Assembly: GCF_028583725.1 (NCBI RefSeq)
Contig: NZ_CP110680.1
Coordinates: 2,232,001 to 2,296,000, forward strand
DNA from: Cellulomonas fimi
Lineage (GTDB): Bacteria > Actinomycetota > Actinomycetes > Actinomycetales > Cellulomonadaceae
Length of the DNA stretch: 64,000 nt
Direction: 5' to 3'
Of the stretch, positions 35,341 to 43,713 are shown in pieces; position 1 is the first letter of the stretch; the number at the start of each line of letters is the position of its first letter. The notes beneath the pieces were generated by a model, which was not told where the DNA came from, made no database searches, and saw only the letters and a program-made list of their open reading frames with translations. Made by a program: the position numbers and the translations under genes.

Positions 35341-36500
35341 TCATGACCACGGCCGAGCTCGAGCGCTACAACCCGCTCCCACGCGCGATCAGGGTGCCGT
35401 TGCACCCGGCGGCGCCGCGGCTGCGCGCGACGCCCGGGAACACCGCGCGCGACGTGCTCGCACGCGTCCTCGACGTCGACCCGCGCCGTGTCGTCGTCAC
35501 GAGCAGCGGGACGGCGGCGCTCCGGCTCGCGTTGCGAGGGCTGGGTGAGGACGGCGGCAGCGGTGGCGAGGTCGTCGTCCCGACGTTCGCGTGCGGGCAG
35601 GTCGTGCAGGCGGTGCTGGACGAGGGCCTGCGACCGGTGCTCGCGGACGTCGGCGACGACCTGTGCCTCACGGTCTCGTCGGTCGCTCGGGCGACGACGC
35701 GGCGCACGCGGGCAGTCGTCGCCGTCCGCGCGTTCGGCGTCGCACCCGACGTGCTCGGGCACTGTCGGGAGGCAGGGCTCGCCGTCGTCGACGACGCCGC
35801 GCAGTCGCTCCCCACCGTCCGCACCGGTGCGGCATCCACCGTGCTCAGCTTCGGGCCGCAGAAGCCCGTGCCTGCGGGCGTCGGTGGGGCGCTCGTCCTC
35901 GGGGAAGGTGCGACCGTCGCGTCGCACGTCCCCGTCGGGGACTGGCGGTCCACGCGGGTCCGCGACGCCGCCGTGCGTGGCGTCCGCCGGGTGTGGGCCC
36001 GTGGGCCCGCCGCCGTGCGTCTCGCGCCGGCACTGCTCGACCGCGTGCCCGACGCGATCGAGCGCGCGGACTACTCGCGCGCCTGCACCCTGCTGCCCCG
36101 TGCGGCCGACCCTGTCGTCGCGCGTGCGCTCGCGGCCACGTCGAGCGTCGCCACCGAGGAGCGCGCGCTCGTCCACGCCCGCTTCGCGGACGCGCTCAGC
36201 GGGTCCACGACCACTCGTCTGCACGCACGCTCCGCCCAGCACCTGCGGCACGGATACTGCGTGCTGCTCACGGACGACCGCCCCCGCGTGGCGGCCGAGC
36301 TCGCGGCCGCGGGCGTGGAGACGAGCTGGCTCTACTACCCCCTGCACCGCACGTCGCGGTACGGCCGCTGGGCGTCGGCCGGCCCGTGGCCGGCGTACGC
36401 GGACGACGTGTGGCGCCGTACTCTCCTCGTGCCGTGCCGCCCCGGCCTGACGGCACGCCAGCTCGACCGTGTCGCGACCGCACTCCGGCGGCTCCCGTGA
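35337..36500 (+). CDS. Second DegT/DnrJ/EryC1 aminotransferase
   Basis: A 387-residue PLP-dependent enzyme (starts at GTG 35337 or ATG 35343). The fold motifs are SSGTAALRLAL (56-66), VPTFACGQ (81-88), DDAAQS (152-157) and the PLP Lys in SFGPQKPVPAGVGGAL (K176). It is more divergent than the domain in the NDK fusion, with a long Arg/Ala-rich insert after residue 200. Two aminotransferases imply a product with two amination steps, unless this one reduces or dehydrates instead. Overlaps both neighbours by 4 nt. Confidence 0.87.
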   Translation: MIMTTAELERYNPLPRAIRVPLHPAAPRLRATPGNTARDVLARVLDVDPRRVVVTSSGTAALRLALRGLGEDGGSGGEVVVPTFACGQVVQAVLDEGLRPVLADVGDDLCLTVSSVARATTRRTRAVVAVRAFGVAPDVLGHCREAGLAVVDDAAQSLPTVRTGAASTVLSFGPQKPVPAGVGGALVLGEGATVASHVPVGDWRSTRVRDAAVRGVRRVWARGPAAVRLAPALLDRVPDAIERADYSRACTLLPRAADPVVARALAATSSVATEERALVHARFADALSGSTTTRLHARSAQHLRHGYCVLLTDDRPRVAAELAAAGVETSWLYYPLHRTSRYGRWASAGPWPAYADDVWRRTLLVPCRPGLTARQLDRVATALRRLP

Positions 36501-37411
36501 CGCGCGGGCCCGCCCGCCGGGCACTCGACTGGGACGCCTTGGAGGCACGCGAGCACGTGCGGCCGACGTCGACGCGGTGGTGGGGGGCGCACACGGTCGC
36601 CGCGTTCGGCGGCACCGTGCTCGAGGTCGAGGTCACGGACGGCGCCGGGCCGCTCGCCGCGCTCGTCCTCGCCGGGGGCGCGCTCGCGCCCGGCGGCTTC
36701 GTGCTCGGCGGCATCGGGCACGGTGCGCTGCACGCGGTGGACGACCCGCGTCCGCTGAGCCTGCTCCGGCAGGTCGACGCGGTCCCCGTGCTCGAGCGTC
36801 ATCTCGGGATGCGGTGCCTGCGCCTCGTGACCGGACCGGTCGACCCAGCGCCTCCCGATGCTGCCGTCGGCGCGCTGCGCTCGTGCACCGTGATGGAGCT
36901 CGACAACGGGACCGGTGACACGTGGGACACGGTCGCCGGCAACGTGCGCACCGCGGTCCGTGCGAGCCGCCGTCGCGGCCTGGCGGTCGTCGACCTCACG
37001 GTGTCGGACCTTCCGGACGCGATCGCGCTCGTGCACGCGACCCAGGAGCGGGTCGGTGCGGCCTACCGCACGCCCCCCGTGCTCCTCGAACGGCTTCTCG
37101 AGGACGCTCCGCACGCGTGCGCCGTCGGCATCCGGCACGAGGGCCGGCTCGTGTGCGCCTCGTTCTTCCTCCGGCACGGCCCGCACGCGACGTATCTCGT
37201 CAACGGGTACACCGCGGTGCCCGGCAAGCCGTCGCCCACGTACCTCACCGTCTGGGAGGCGGCGACCCGCCTCGCCGCCTCCGGGTGCCGCTGGCTCGAC
37301 CTCGGTCACTCGCCGTCCGCGTCGCTCGCGCGGCACAAGGCGCAGTGGTCACCACGCCTGGAGCACCACCTGGCCATCACGCCGTCCGCAACCCGATCGG
37401 AGCACGAATGA
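36497..37411 (+). CDS. FemAB/GNAT-like acyl or aminoacyl transferase
   Basis: A 304-residue protein of the acetyltransferase_6/FemAB-like group. The conserved segment NVRTAVRASRRRGLAVVDL (about 153-171) matches the R-x-x-RR-R-x-G core, followed by VGAAYRTPPVLLERLL, an acceptor-fold strand RLVCASFFLRHGPHATYLVNGY, and WEAATRLAASGCRWLDLGHSP. FemAB-type enzymes add amino acids from aminoacyl-tRNA; others use acyl-CoA. GTG start and both junctions overlap by 4 nt. Likely adds an aminoacyl or acyl group that the M20 enzyme may later act on (inference). Confidence 0.78.
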   Translation: MTRGPARRALDWDALEAREHVRPTSTRWWGAHTVAAFGGTVLEVEVTDGAGPLAALVLAGGALAPGGFVLGGIGHGALHAVDDPRPLSLLRQVDAVPVLERHLGMRCLRLVTGPVDPAPPDAAVGALRSCTVMELDNGTGDTWDTVAGNVRTAVRASRRRGLAVVDLTVSDLPDAIALVHATQERVGAAYRTPPVLLERLLEDAPHACAVGIRHEGRLVCASFFLRHGPHATYLVNGYTAVPGKPSPTYLTVWEAATRLAASGCRWLDLGHSPSASLARHKAQWSPRLEHHLAITPSATRSEHE

Positions 37412-38418
37412 ACCGCCTGGAGTCGTGGGCCACTCCCGACACCTCAGCCGTGACCGCGCTCGCTCGTCGCGCCGGTCTCGGAGAGAACGCGACGGTCACC
37501 CGCCTGGAGGGCGGACTCGTCACGACGAACTTCCGCGTCTCCGACGGCACGAGAGACGTCGTCGTGCGCGTGTACCCGCCGTCACGTGACCCCGACGAGG
37601 TGACCTTCGAGCTGTCGGTCCTCCAGCACCTGCGTGCCGCGGACGTCCCGGTCCCGGGCCCGCTGCCGTCCGACGCACCGGTGCGCGCGACGTGGGACGG
37701 ACGTCAGGTCGCCGTGCTCGAGTACCTCCCCGGTCGCACGGTCCGTCCCGACGAGCTCTCGACCTCGGTCGCCGCGCAGGCGGGCGCGCTGTACGCGCAG
37801 ATGCAGGACGCTCTGCGGGACGCGCGTCCGGTCGGCACCAAGGGCGCCACGGACGGCGCGGCGCTCGACGAGCTCGTGGCGCAGACGCACGCCGCGCTGG
37901 TGCCGCAGGACGCCGACGCCGCGGAGAGCCTGCGCCACGCCTGGGACCACGCTCGACGAGGTCTCGCGCAGCGCGCACCGTCGGGAACGGCAGTGGTGCA
38001 CGGCGACTTCTGGTGCGCGAACGTGCTGGCCGAGGACACCCCTTCCGGGCCGGTGCTCACGGGCGTGATCGACTTCGACGACTGCTACGTCGGCGACCTC
38101 GGGCTCGACCTCGCGCTCGCCGCGACGGAGTTCGCGTACGACGAGCAGGACCACCTGCACGGTGACCGGCTCGACGCCTTCCTCGCCGGTTACAGCCGGA
38201 CGTCACGGCGCCCGGTCGCGACCGACACGGACACGTTCCTGCTGTGGATGACCGCGGTGTTCTGCAAGTTCGCCTGCTACACGCTGCCGCTAGCCGAGCC
38301 GCCCATCGACGGACCCGTGCAGAACCCCTACCTGACGAGGCTGCGTGCGGTGGGTGCACCGCGGGTGCGGGAAGCCGTCGAGAACGCGGTCACGGGCGCC
38401 GAGGCGGTGCACGCGTGA
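37408..38418 (+). CDS. APH-type phosphotransferase (choline/homoserine-kinase-like)
   Basis: A 336-residue aminoglycoside-phosphotransferase-fold kinase. It has a glycine loop LEGGLVTTNFRV (34-45), VVVRVYP as the ATP-lysine equivalent region, the catalytic loop VVHGDFWCANVL with HxDxxxxN, and IDFDDCYVGDLGLDLA. The substrate may be an amino-sugar or cyclitol intermediate. It is less similar to the other two kinases of the cluster than they are to each other. ATG overlaps the FemAB stop (ATGA). Confidence 0.9.
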   Translation: MNRLESWATPDTSAVTALARRAGLGENATVTRLEGGLVTTNFRVSDGTRDVVVRVYPPSRDPDEVTFELSVLQHLRAADVPVPGPLPSDAPVRATWDGRQVAVLEYLPGRTVRPDELSTSVAAQAGALYAQMQDALRDARPVGTKGATDGAALDELVAQTHAALVPQDADAAESLRHAWDHARRGLAQRAPSGTAVVHGDFWCANVLAEDTPSGPVLTGVIDFDDCYVGDLGLDLALAATEFAYDEQDHLHGDRLDAFLAGYSRTSRRPVATDTDTFLLWMTAVFCKFACYTLPLAEPPIDGPVQNPYLTRLRAVGAPRVREAVENAVTGAEAVHA

Positions 38419-39422
38419 TGGCCGGCACGCACCGCGGGCGGCTCCTGCTGACAGGCGGGTGCGGCTTCATCGGCACCGCTCAGGCGCAGACGGCACTCGC
38501 GTCGGGCTGGCGCGTGGTCCTCCTCGACGCGCGGACCTCCGGGACGATCGCTGACGACGCCGGCCTTCTCGACCACGAGGGGGTCGAGGTCGTCGAGGGT
38601 GACGTCACGGACCCCAGCGTGTACGACCGGGTGGGGTCGGTCGACGCCGTCGTCCACGCCGCGGGTTTCCTCGGGGTCCAGGCGGTCACGGACGACCCGT
38701 TGCGCACGCTCGACGTCAACATCCTCGGCAGCCGCGAGGTGGCGCGCTTCGCCTCTCGGCGACCGGGTACCCATCTCGTCCTCCTCAGCACGAGCGAGGT
38801 CTACGGGACGCACGCCGTGGCCGTGGACGAGCGGGCGGCTGCCGTCGTGCCCGCCGGGGCCGGCCGTTGGTCCTACGCGGCGAGCAAGATCGCGGCCGAG
38901 CAGTACGCGCATGCGTATGCCCGGGCCGCCGCGACGCCCGTGACGGTCGTCCGTCCTTTCAACGTCTACGGCCCGGGCCGGCGCGGCTCGTACGCTGTCG
39001 GCGAGTTCGTCCGTCGCGCGCTCGCCGGGGAGGACCTGATCGTCCACGGGTCCGGTGAGCACGTCCGCTCGTGGTGCCACGTGCGCGACTTCTGCGCGGG
39101 AGTCGCGGCCGTGCTCGACACCCCCGCGGCCCGGGGCCGCACGTTCAACATCGGGAACCCGGCCGAGCCGCTGTCCGTGCGCGCGCTCGCGGAGCTCGTC
39201 GTGCGCAGGTCGGGCTCGCGCTCGCGCATCGTCACCGTGCCCGGCAGCGACGACGTCGTCGAACGCTCGCCGGACATCAGCGCCGCCCGCGAGGTGCTCG
39301 GCTTCGAGCCGCAGATCGGGCTCGAGGTCGGTCTCGACGACGTGATCGCCGCCGCCGGCGGCGACGACCGGTCAGCCTCGCGCGGCGTGCAGGAGACGGC
39401 GGAGCCACCGCGCCTCGGGTGA
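38418..39422 (+). CDS. NAD-dependent sugar epimerase/dehydratase
   Basis: A 334-residue extended SDR. The NAD site TGGCGFIGT lies at 12-20, the catalytic residues in LLSTSEVYG and YAASKIAAE, and PFNVYGPGRRG and HVRDFCAGVAAVLD are typical of nucleotide-sugar epimerases. The ATG at 38418 overlaps the kinase stop (TGATG); the in-frame GTG at 38415 is an alternative. Last gene of the rightward operon; its last 51 nt overlap the convergent kinase gene. Confidence 0.93.
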   Translation: MAGTHRGRLLLTGGCGFIGTAQAQTALASGWRVVLLDARTSGTIADDAGLLDHEGVEVVEGDVTDPSVYDRVGSVDAVVHAAGFLGVQAVTDDPLRTLDVNILGSREVARFASRRPGTHLVLLSTSEVYGTHAVAVDERAAAVVPAGAGRWSYAASKIAAEQYAHAYARAAATPVTVVRPFNVYGPGRRGSYAVGEFVRRALAGEDLIVHGSGEHVRSWCHVRDFCAGVAAVLDTPAARGRTFNIGNPAEPLSVRALAELVVRRSGSRSRIVTVPGSDDVVERSPDISAAREVLGFEPQIGLEVGLDDVIAAAGGDDRSASRGVQETAEPPRLG

Positions 39423-40376
39423 GGCGTAGTAGTCGTTCAGAGCCGTGCGCTCACAGGCGCCGAGCGCACGGCTCCACGACAGCGCCTTCGAGACGCACGC
39501 GACGCGCAGCGCGAGCACCTGGGCCCGACGCAGCGCATCGGCGTCGACGTCGCGTGCCCACGCTCCGCAGTAGGCATCGACCACACGCTCCACCGCCTCG
39601 GGGGACGCGCCGAGCTCGTCGAGCTCGCGCAGCGGGAACAGCAGGCTCCCGAACGGGTGCCCGACGTGGGCGTCGGCCCAGTCGATGACGACGACGCGGC
39701 CGTCCGCTCGCCGGCACACGTTCCCGCCCGACAGGTCGTCGTGCTGGAGCGTGTCCGGGATGCCGAACGAGGCGAGCTCCTCGCACCATCGGCTGTACCG
39801 CGGGAGCAGCGCCGCCACGTCCCGCAGCTCGGCGCGCGACAGGCCACGGGGGTCGTCGACGAGGAGCCGCGGGTCGCGCAGGAGCTCGTCGAGCCGCTCC
39901 GGCAGCGCCCGTGGTGGCAGGTGCGGCACACCCATCGCGACGAGCTCGTCCGTCCGCTGCTCGACAGCGCGCTGCACCGCTGCATACCTCTCCAGCGCGC
40001 CACCCCAGGCTGCCGCCTCCTCTCCGCGGGCCGGACGCAACGGGGACCCGGCGTGCTGCATGACCCACCAGCCGCGTTCCGGGCGGCTCGCGACGACGCG
40101 GGGCACGGCGGGATCGCCGACGCCGACGCCGCTCAGCCACGAGGTCAGGCGCCCTTCGAAGCCGGCCGGGTCCTCGGCCTTGAACCACAGGAGGTCGGGT
40201 CCCGTGCCGACCTTCCACACCGCGCCCCACGGTCGTGCGCGTTCGGGTGCGATCCGGACGTCGCCGCCGTGGGCGCGCACCACGGGCAGGTCGGCGAGCC
40301 ACGCACGTGCGTGGGCGACCCACGGACCCGAGACCCACGCGTCCGCCGCCCCGTCGAGCGTCTCCGCTGTCGCCAT
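39372..40376 (-). CDS. APH-type phosphotransferase, paralogue A
   Basis: A 334-residue kinase with the APH catalytic loop LQHDDLSGGNVC and VIDWADAHVGHPFGSLLFPLREL. These segments closely resemble those of the kinase at 42523-43485 (VQHDDLHPGNVV, IIDWADASVAHPWASLLYPLDL), so the two are paralogues. It follows the amidinotransferase gene by 19 nt. Possible roles are biosynthetic phosphorylation, as in streptomycin-type pathways, or self-resistance. Confidence 0.88.
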   Translation of the reverse strand: MATAETLDGAADAWVSGPWVAHARAWLADLPVVRAHGGDVRIAPERARPWGAVWKVGTGPDLLWFKAEDPAGFEGRLTSWLSGVGVGDPAVPRVVASRPERGWWVMQHAGSPLRPARGEEAAAWGGALERYAAVQRAVEQRTDELVAMGVPHLPPRALPERLDELLRDPRLLVDDPRGLSRAELRDVAALLPRYSRWCEELASFGIPDTLQHDDLSGGNVCRRADGRVVVIDWADAHVGHPFGSLLFPLRELDELGASPEAVERVVDAYCGAWARDVDADALRRAQVLALRVACVSKALSWSRALGACERTALNDYYASPEARWLRRLLHAARG

Positions 40377-40395
40377 GCGTCCGCCTCGGTGCCGG

Positions 40396-41436
40396 TCAGG
40401 CGTACGTCTCGAGCGTGCCGCGACGGCGCACGTCGAGCGTCACGCAGTGGAAGCCGCCGCCGAAGGTGCGCGAGTGGGTCAGACGCGCCGGCAGCACGTC
40501 GATCCCGTGCGACTCCAGCTGCTTGACGAGCGACGTCTGGCGCTCGTCGGCGACGACCAGGTCAGGGCTGACGCTCAGCAGGTTCATCCCGACCCAGACC
40601 GAGCCGTTGGGCCGGCGGTCCGGCGGGTGGGTGTCGACGGGCTCCTCGGCCCAGATCAGGTCCCACCCGCGGAAGATCTCGGGAAGGTTGTCCTCCGTGA
40701 CGCGTGCCGAGTTCAGGAGCACGAGCCCCGGGCGCAGCGGGACGAAGGTCGTGTCGATGTGAGTGGAGGCGTACACGTCGCGCACGGGGTGGACCTTGTA
40801 CTGGGAGCCCAGCGTCGACTGGAGCCACCGGAGGCCGAGCTCCGTCCCGCTGTCGGAGACGAGGTACAGCAGGTCCGTGCCGATCCGCAGGACGTTGGCG
40901 GCGTCGAACGTCGGCTCGTCGTCGAGCACCCGCCGACCGACGGGTGCCGTCGGGTCGAACAGGTCGTCCGCGAGCCGCGGCTTCGGTGCGCTGATCCACC
41001 GGCTGCCGCTGCGGAGGTACTCGATGAACAGGTCCTTGTACGCGAGGTACTCGAAGAAGCGGGAGCGCAGGGACATCGGCGTCTCGATCACCGTGTCGCC
41101 CACCGTGAGGAAGCCGTCGCGCGGGCACACGTCGGGGAACGAGTCGGTCGACCAGTGCGGCGAGGACGCGACGACGGCGTGGTCGCGCGGCTGGGGTCGC
41201 CGCACCGTGATCCCGAGGGCCCGCAGGCTGTCGGCGAGAGCGTCGAGCTCGACCTGGGCTTCCTCGACGGCCCTCCGGTCGTACGGGCCCGACGGGATGT
41301 CCTGCGGTCCCTCGACGTCCGGGAACTCGATCGACATCATCGACCTGTCCCCCACGGGCACGCGGGCGCCGACGGTCGTCCCGACGATGACCTCCTCGAG
41401 GGGGTCCCACTCGTTGTGGACGCTGACCAGGCTCAT
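40396..41436 (-). CDS. StrB1-like amidinotransferase
   Basis: A 346-residue amidinotransferase that moves the amidino group of L-arginine to an amine, forming a guanidino group and ornithine. Its sequence resembles StrB1, inosamine-phosphate amidinotransferase of streptomycin synthesis: the start (MSLVSVHNEWDPLEEVIVGT), CPRDGFLTVGDTVIETPM, YLVSDSGTELG and the end (THSRTFGGGFHCVTLDVRR) look alike from memory. The catalytic triad fits FDAANV (D178), HIDTTF (H226) and FHC (C331). The acceptor may be an inosamine, an amino sugar or another amine. ATGA overlap with the aminotransferase stop. Confidence 0.93.
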   Translation of the reverse strand: MSLVSVHNEWDPLEEVIVGTTVGARVPVGDRSMMSIEFPDVEGPQDIPSGPYDRRAVEEAQVELDALADSLRALGITVRRPQPRDHAVVASSPHWSTDSFPDVCPRDGFLTVGDTVIETPMSLRSRFFEYLAYKDLFIEYLRSGSRWISAPKPRLADDLFDPTAPVGRRVLDDEPTFDAANVLRIGTDLLYLVSDSGTELGLRWLQSTLGSQYKVHPVRDVYASTHIDTTFVPLRPGLVLLNSARVTEDNLPEIFRGWDLIWAEEPVDTHPPDRRPNGSVWVGMNLLSVSPDLVVADERQTSLVKQLESHGIDVLPARLTHSRTFGGGFHCVTLDVRRRGTLETYA

Positions 41437-42311
41437 CGTGCTCCTTCAGGTTCGGTCGGATGGTGGACGCCGACGTGCAGCGGCTGCCACGGCTCGTGCG
41501 CGAGCGCCTCGCGCACACGTGCGAGGAGGGCGAGGTCCACCGCGATCGCGGTGTCGTCGACCTGGCCGACCGGCGCCACGCCCCGGGAGTTGACGACGAC
41601 CACCGACGAGGCGCCGTCGATCGACGCGAGCGGGAGGCGCTCGCGCAGGGAACCCAGGCCGACGGCGGCGAGACGCCGCTCGAGCAGCTGCATCGTCACG
41701 CCCTCGAGCAGCTCCCCGGCCGGCCATACCAGAGCGTCGTCCCGCACGAGCGCGACGTTGGCCGTCGCCGTCTCCAGGACGTCGCCCGCGGGGCTCACGA
41801 GGAGCGCCGTGTCGTATCCCGCCTGTCGAGCCTGTCGCTCGTGCCAGCGCTTCACGAACGTGCCCGTGTGCTTGAGGTCCGCGAACGGACGCTGGTACCG
41901 CACCGTGCGCAGGCGCCGGGGCACGTCACCGGCGGGCGCCGGAGGCTCCACCACGACCAGGAGCGCAGGCTCGAGAGGCTCGGGCGACGCCATCACGTAC
42001 ACCTTGACGGTCGCGTCCTCGGTGTCGGCGAGCGCCTCGACGACACGGCGCAGGACGAGCGCGGGATCCAGCTCGTGCGACAGGATCCTGCGGGACCCTG
42101 AGACCAGCCGTGCGAGGTGCAGATCGAGCCCTTGGACGGAGCTCCCCCGGACCTGCATCGCCGTGGAGTGACCCAGGTTCGTCGACATCAGGTCGACCAG
42201 GCGCGCCGCGTCGACGGCCGCGCCGTCGAGCAGGAGCCGCCGCTGCGTCGCGTGCGACAGCAGGCCCCGGGCACCGCCGTCCACGCCATCACCTGCCTGC
42301 TCGCCGGGCAT
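41433..42311 (-). CDS. Class IV PLP-dependent aminotransferase/lyase
   Basis: A 292-residue member of the BCAT/D-amino-acid aminotransferase/ADC-lyase fold (fold type IV). PLP lysine candidate is in RPFADLKHTGTFVKRW; GDVLETATANVALV matches the E-x-x-x-N-x-F signature region and VTMQLLERRL the following helix. Start taken at the ATG at 42311; a TTG at about 42341 is possible. The reaction may be amino-donor supply or lyase chemistry. First gene of the leftward three-gene operon; a TACGAT hexamer (42353-42358, minus strand) is a likely -10 element. Confidence 0.85.
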   Translation of the reverse strand: MPGEQAGDGVDGGARGLLSHATQRRLLLDGAAVDAARLVDLMSTNLGHSTAMQVRGSSVQGLDLHLARLVSGSRRILSHELDPALVLRRVVEALADTEDATVKVYVMASPEPLEPALLVVVEPPAPAGDVPRRLRTVRYQRPFADLKHTGTFVKRWHERQARQAGYDTALLVSPAGDVLETATANVALVRDDALVWPAGELLEGVTMQLLERRLAAVGLGSLRERLPLASIDGASSVVVVNSRGVAPVGQVDDTAIAVDLALLARVREALAHEPWQPLHVGVHHPTEPEGAR

Positions 42312-42352
42312 GACAGCCGCGCTGCCTGCGATCGTCTCCAAAGGGCTCGCGG

Positions 42353-42358
42353 ATCGTA
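42353..42358 (-). promoter_or_regulatory. -10-like element of the amidinotransferase operon
   Basis: TACGAT on the minus strand, 41 nt before the aminotransferase start at 42311. No convincing -35 element accompanies it. Confidence 0.35.
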
Positions 42359-42417
42359 GCGCAACGCGGACACCTCGGGACGAGCCCGCCCTCACCGGAC
42401 AGAACGGACCCGGTCCG

Positions 42418-42447
42418 TTGACGGTCGCGGCCGTGCCTCACTAGCGT
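42418..42447 (+). promoter_or_regulatory. Promoter of the kinase gene at 42523
   Basis: TTGACG (42418-42423), 18-bp spacer, TAGCGT (42442-42447), 75 bp before the TTG start. The best-matching -35 on the plus strand of the cluster. Confidence 0.55.
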
Positions 42448-42522
42448 CCTCGCGTCCCGGGCGTCGGGGGCGCCGGCCCGGACGCACAGCCGCCGGACGC
42501 CGCACGAACGGGAGCCCGCTGC

Positions 42523-43485
42523 TTGCCGACCACCGATCTCACGGACCTGACCGCCCCGCCGACGGCGGTCGACGCCTGGATCCGGGGCGTCTGCGACGAG
42601 CTGTCGTGGCCCGGCCCCGCCCTCGAGCTCGTGCACGACCGACCGTGGGCGCGCGTCTGGCGGGTCCGCACGGCGTCCGGCACCGGGTGGCTCAAGCTCG
42701 ACCTGACGCGCCGTGGTGTCGAGGCGCCGCTGCTCGACGCGCTCGTGCCGCTCGCCCCCGGTCACGTCCCGCAGCTGCTCGCCGCGGAGAGGACGCTCTC
42801 GGCGTTGTTGGTGCGGGACGCCGGTGCCGTCCTCCCGCTCGGCCACCAGGACTGGTGCTCGGTGCTCGAGCAGTACGGGCGGCTGCAGCGCCTCGTCGAG
42901 CCGCACGTGGACGCGCTCGTCGCACGCGGCGTCCCCGACCTCCGTCCCGCGGCCCTGGAGCGCGAGTTCCGCGGCGTCGTCGACCGCGCCGAGGCGGACC
43001 GGGCGGTGGACGGCGACACGGCGACCCGGCTGCGTGCACGCCAGGGTCAGGTCGCGCGCTGGGCCGCCGTCCTCGCGAGCCACCACGCCGCGCCCTCGGT
43101 GCAGCACGACGACCTGCACCCGGGCAACGTCGTCCGCGGCGCGGACGGGCGCCGTCGCATCATCGACTGGGCGGACGCGTCGGTCGCGCACCCCTGGGCC
43201 AGCCTGCTCTACCCGCTGGATCTCGCGGACCGGGGCGCCGTCGACCTCCGTTCGGCCGGGGACGCCGACCGCCGGGACCTCATCCGGGCCTATCTCGCGG
43301 GCCGCGAGGAGCACCTCGACCAGGAGGCGCTCGACGTCGTGCACCTCGCGTGCCGGACCGCGGCCGTCGGTCGTGCGCTGGTGTGGGAGTCGTGCCGCCG
43401 GCTACCCGGGGCCGCGGCGATGAAGGAGTACTACCGCACCGGGGTCGACCGTTGGCTCGACAGGCTGCTGGACGTGCGGACCTGA
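42523..43485 (+). CDS. APH-type phosphotransferase, paralogue B
   Basis: A 320-residue kinase of the APH fold with catalytic VQHDDLHPGNVV (HDD...N) and IIDWADASVAHPWASLLYP. Sequence and layout mark it as a paralogue of the kinase at 39372-40376. It starts at a TTG with GGAG upstream. It is transcribed alone at the edge of the cluster from a housekeeping-type promoter, which would suit a resistance kinase more than a core biosynthetic enzyme (inference). Confidence 0.86.
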   Translation: MPTTDLTDLTAPPTAVDAWIRGVCDELSWPGPALELVHDRPWARVWRVRTASGTGWLKLDLTRRGVEAPLLDALVPLAPGHVPQLLAAERTLSALLVRDAGAVLPLGHQDWCSVLEQYGRLQRLVEPHVDALVARGVPDLRPAALEREFRGVVDRAEADRAVDGDTATRLRARQGQVARWAAVLASHHAAPSVQHDDLHPGNVVRGADGRRRIIDWADASVAHPWASLLYPLDLADRGAVDLRSAGDADRRDLIRAYLAGREEHLDQEALDVVHLACRTAAVGRALVWESCRRLPGAAAMKEYYRTGVDRWLDRLLDVRT

Positions 43486-43713
43486 GCGTCCGGCGCGGCC
43501 GCACGGCGTCGGGATCGTCAGGCGCGACGGTGCGCACCGGCGCCCGGCTGGCGGTGGGCACGAGGTGCGCACACCGAGGTCGAGGCCCTCGGGAGGGCGG
43601 AACCGCGCCGTCACCCCCGCACGACAGCCGGCACCACGGCACCACCTCCCCGTGGCGACGCCCCGGACGCCTAGTCTGCGCGGTGGACGTTCGCGCGACG
43701 GAGGGAGCCGCCC

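Noticed and set aside
16371..43485. Calling the cluster a streptomycin-type aminoglycoside cluster
   Set aside because: Only the amidinotransferase and generic kinases/aminotransferases fit; inositol dehydrogenase and deoxysugar genes are missing, so the product class stays open.
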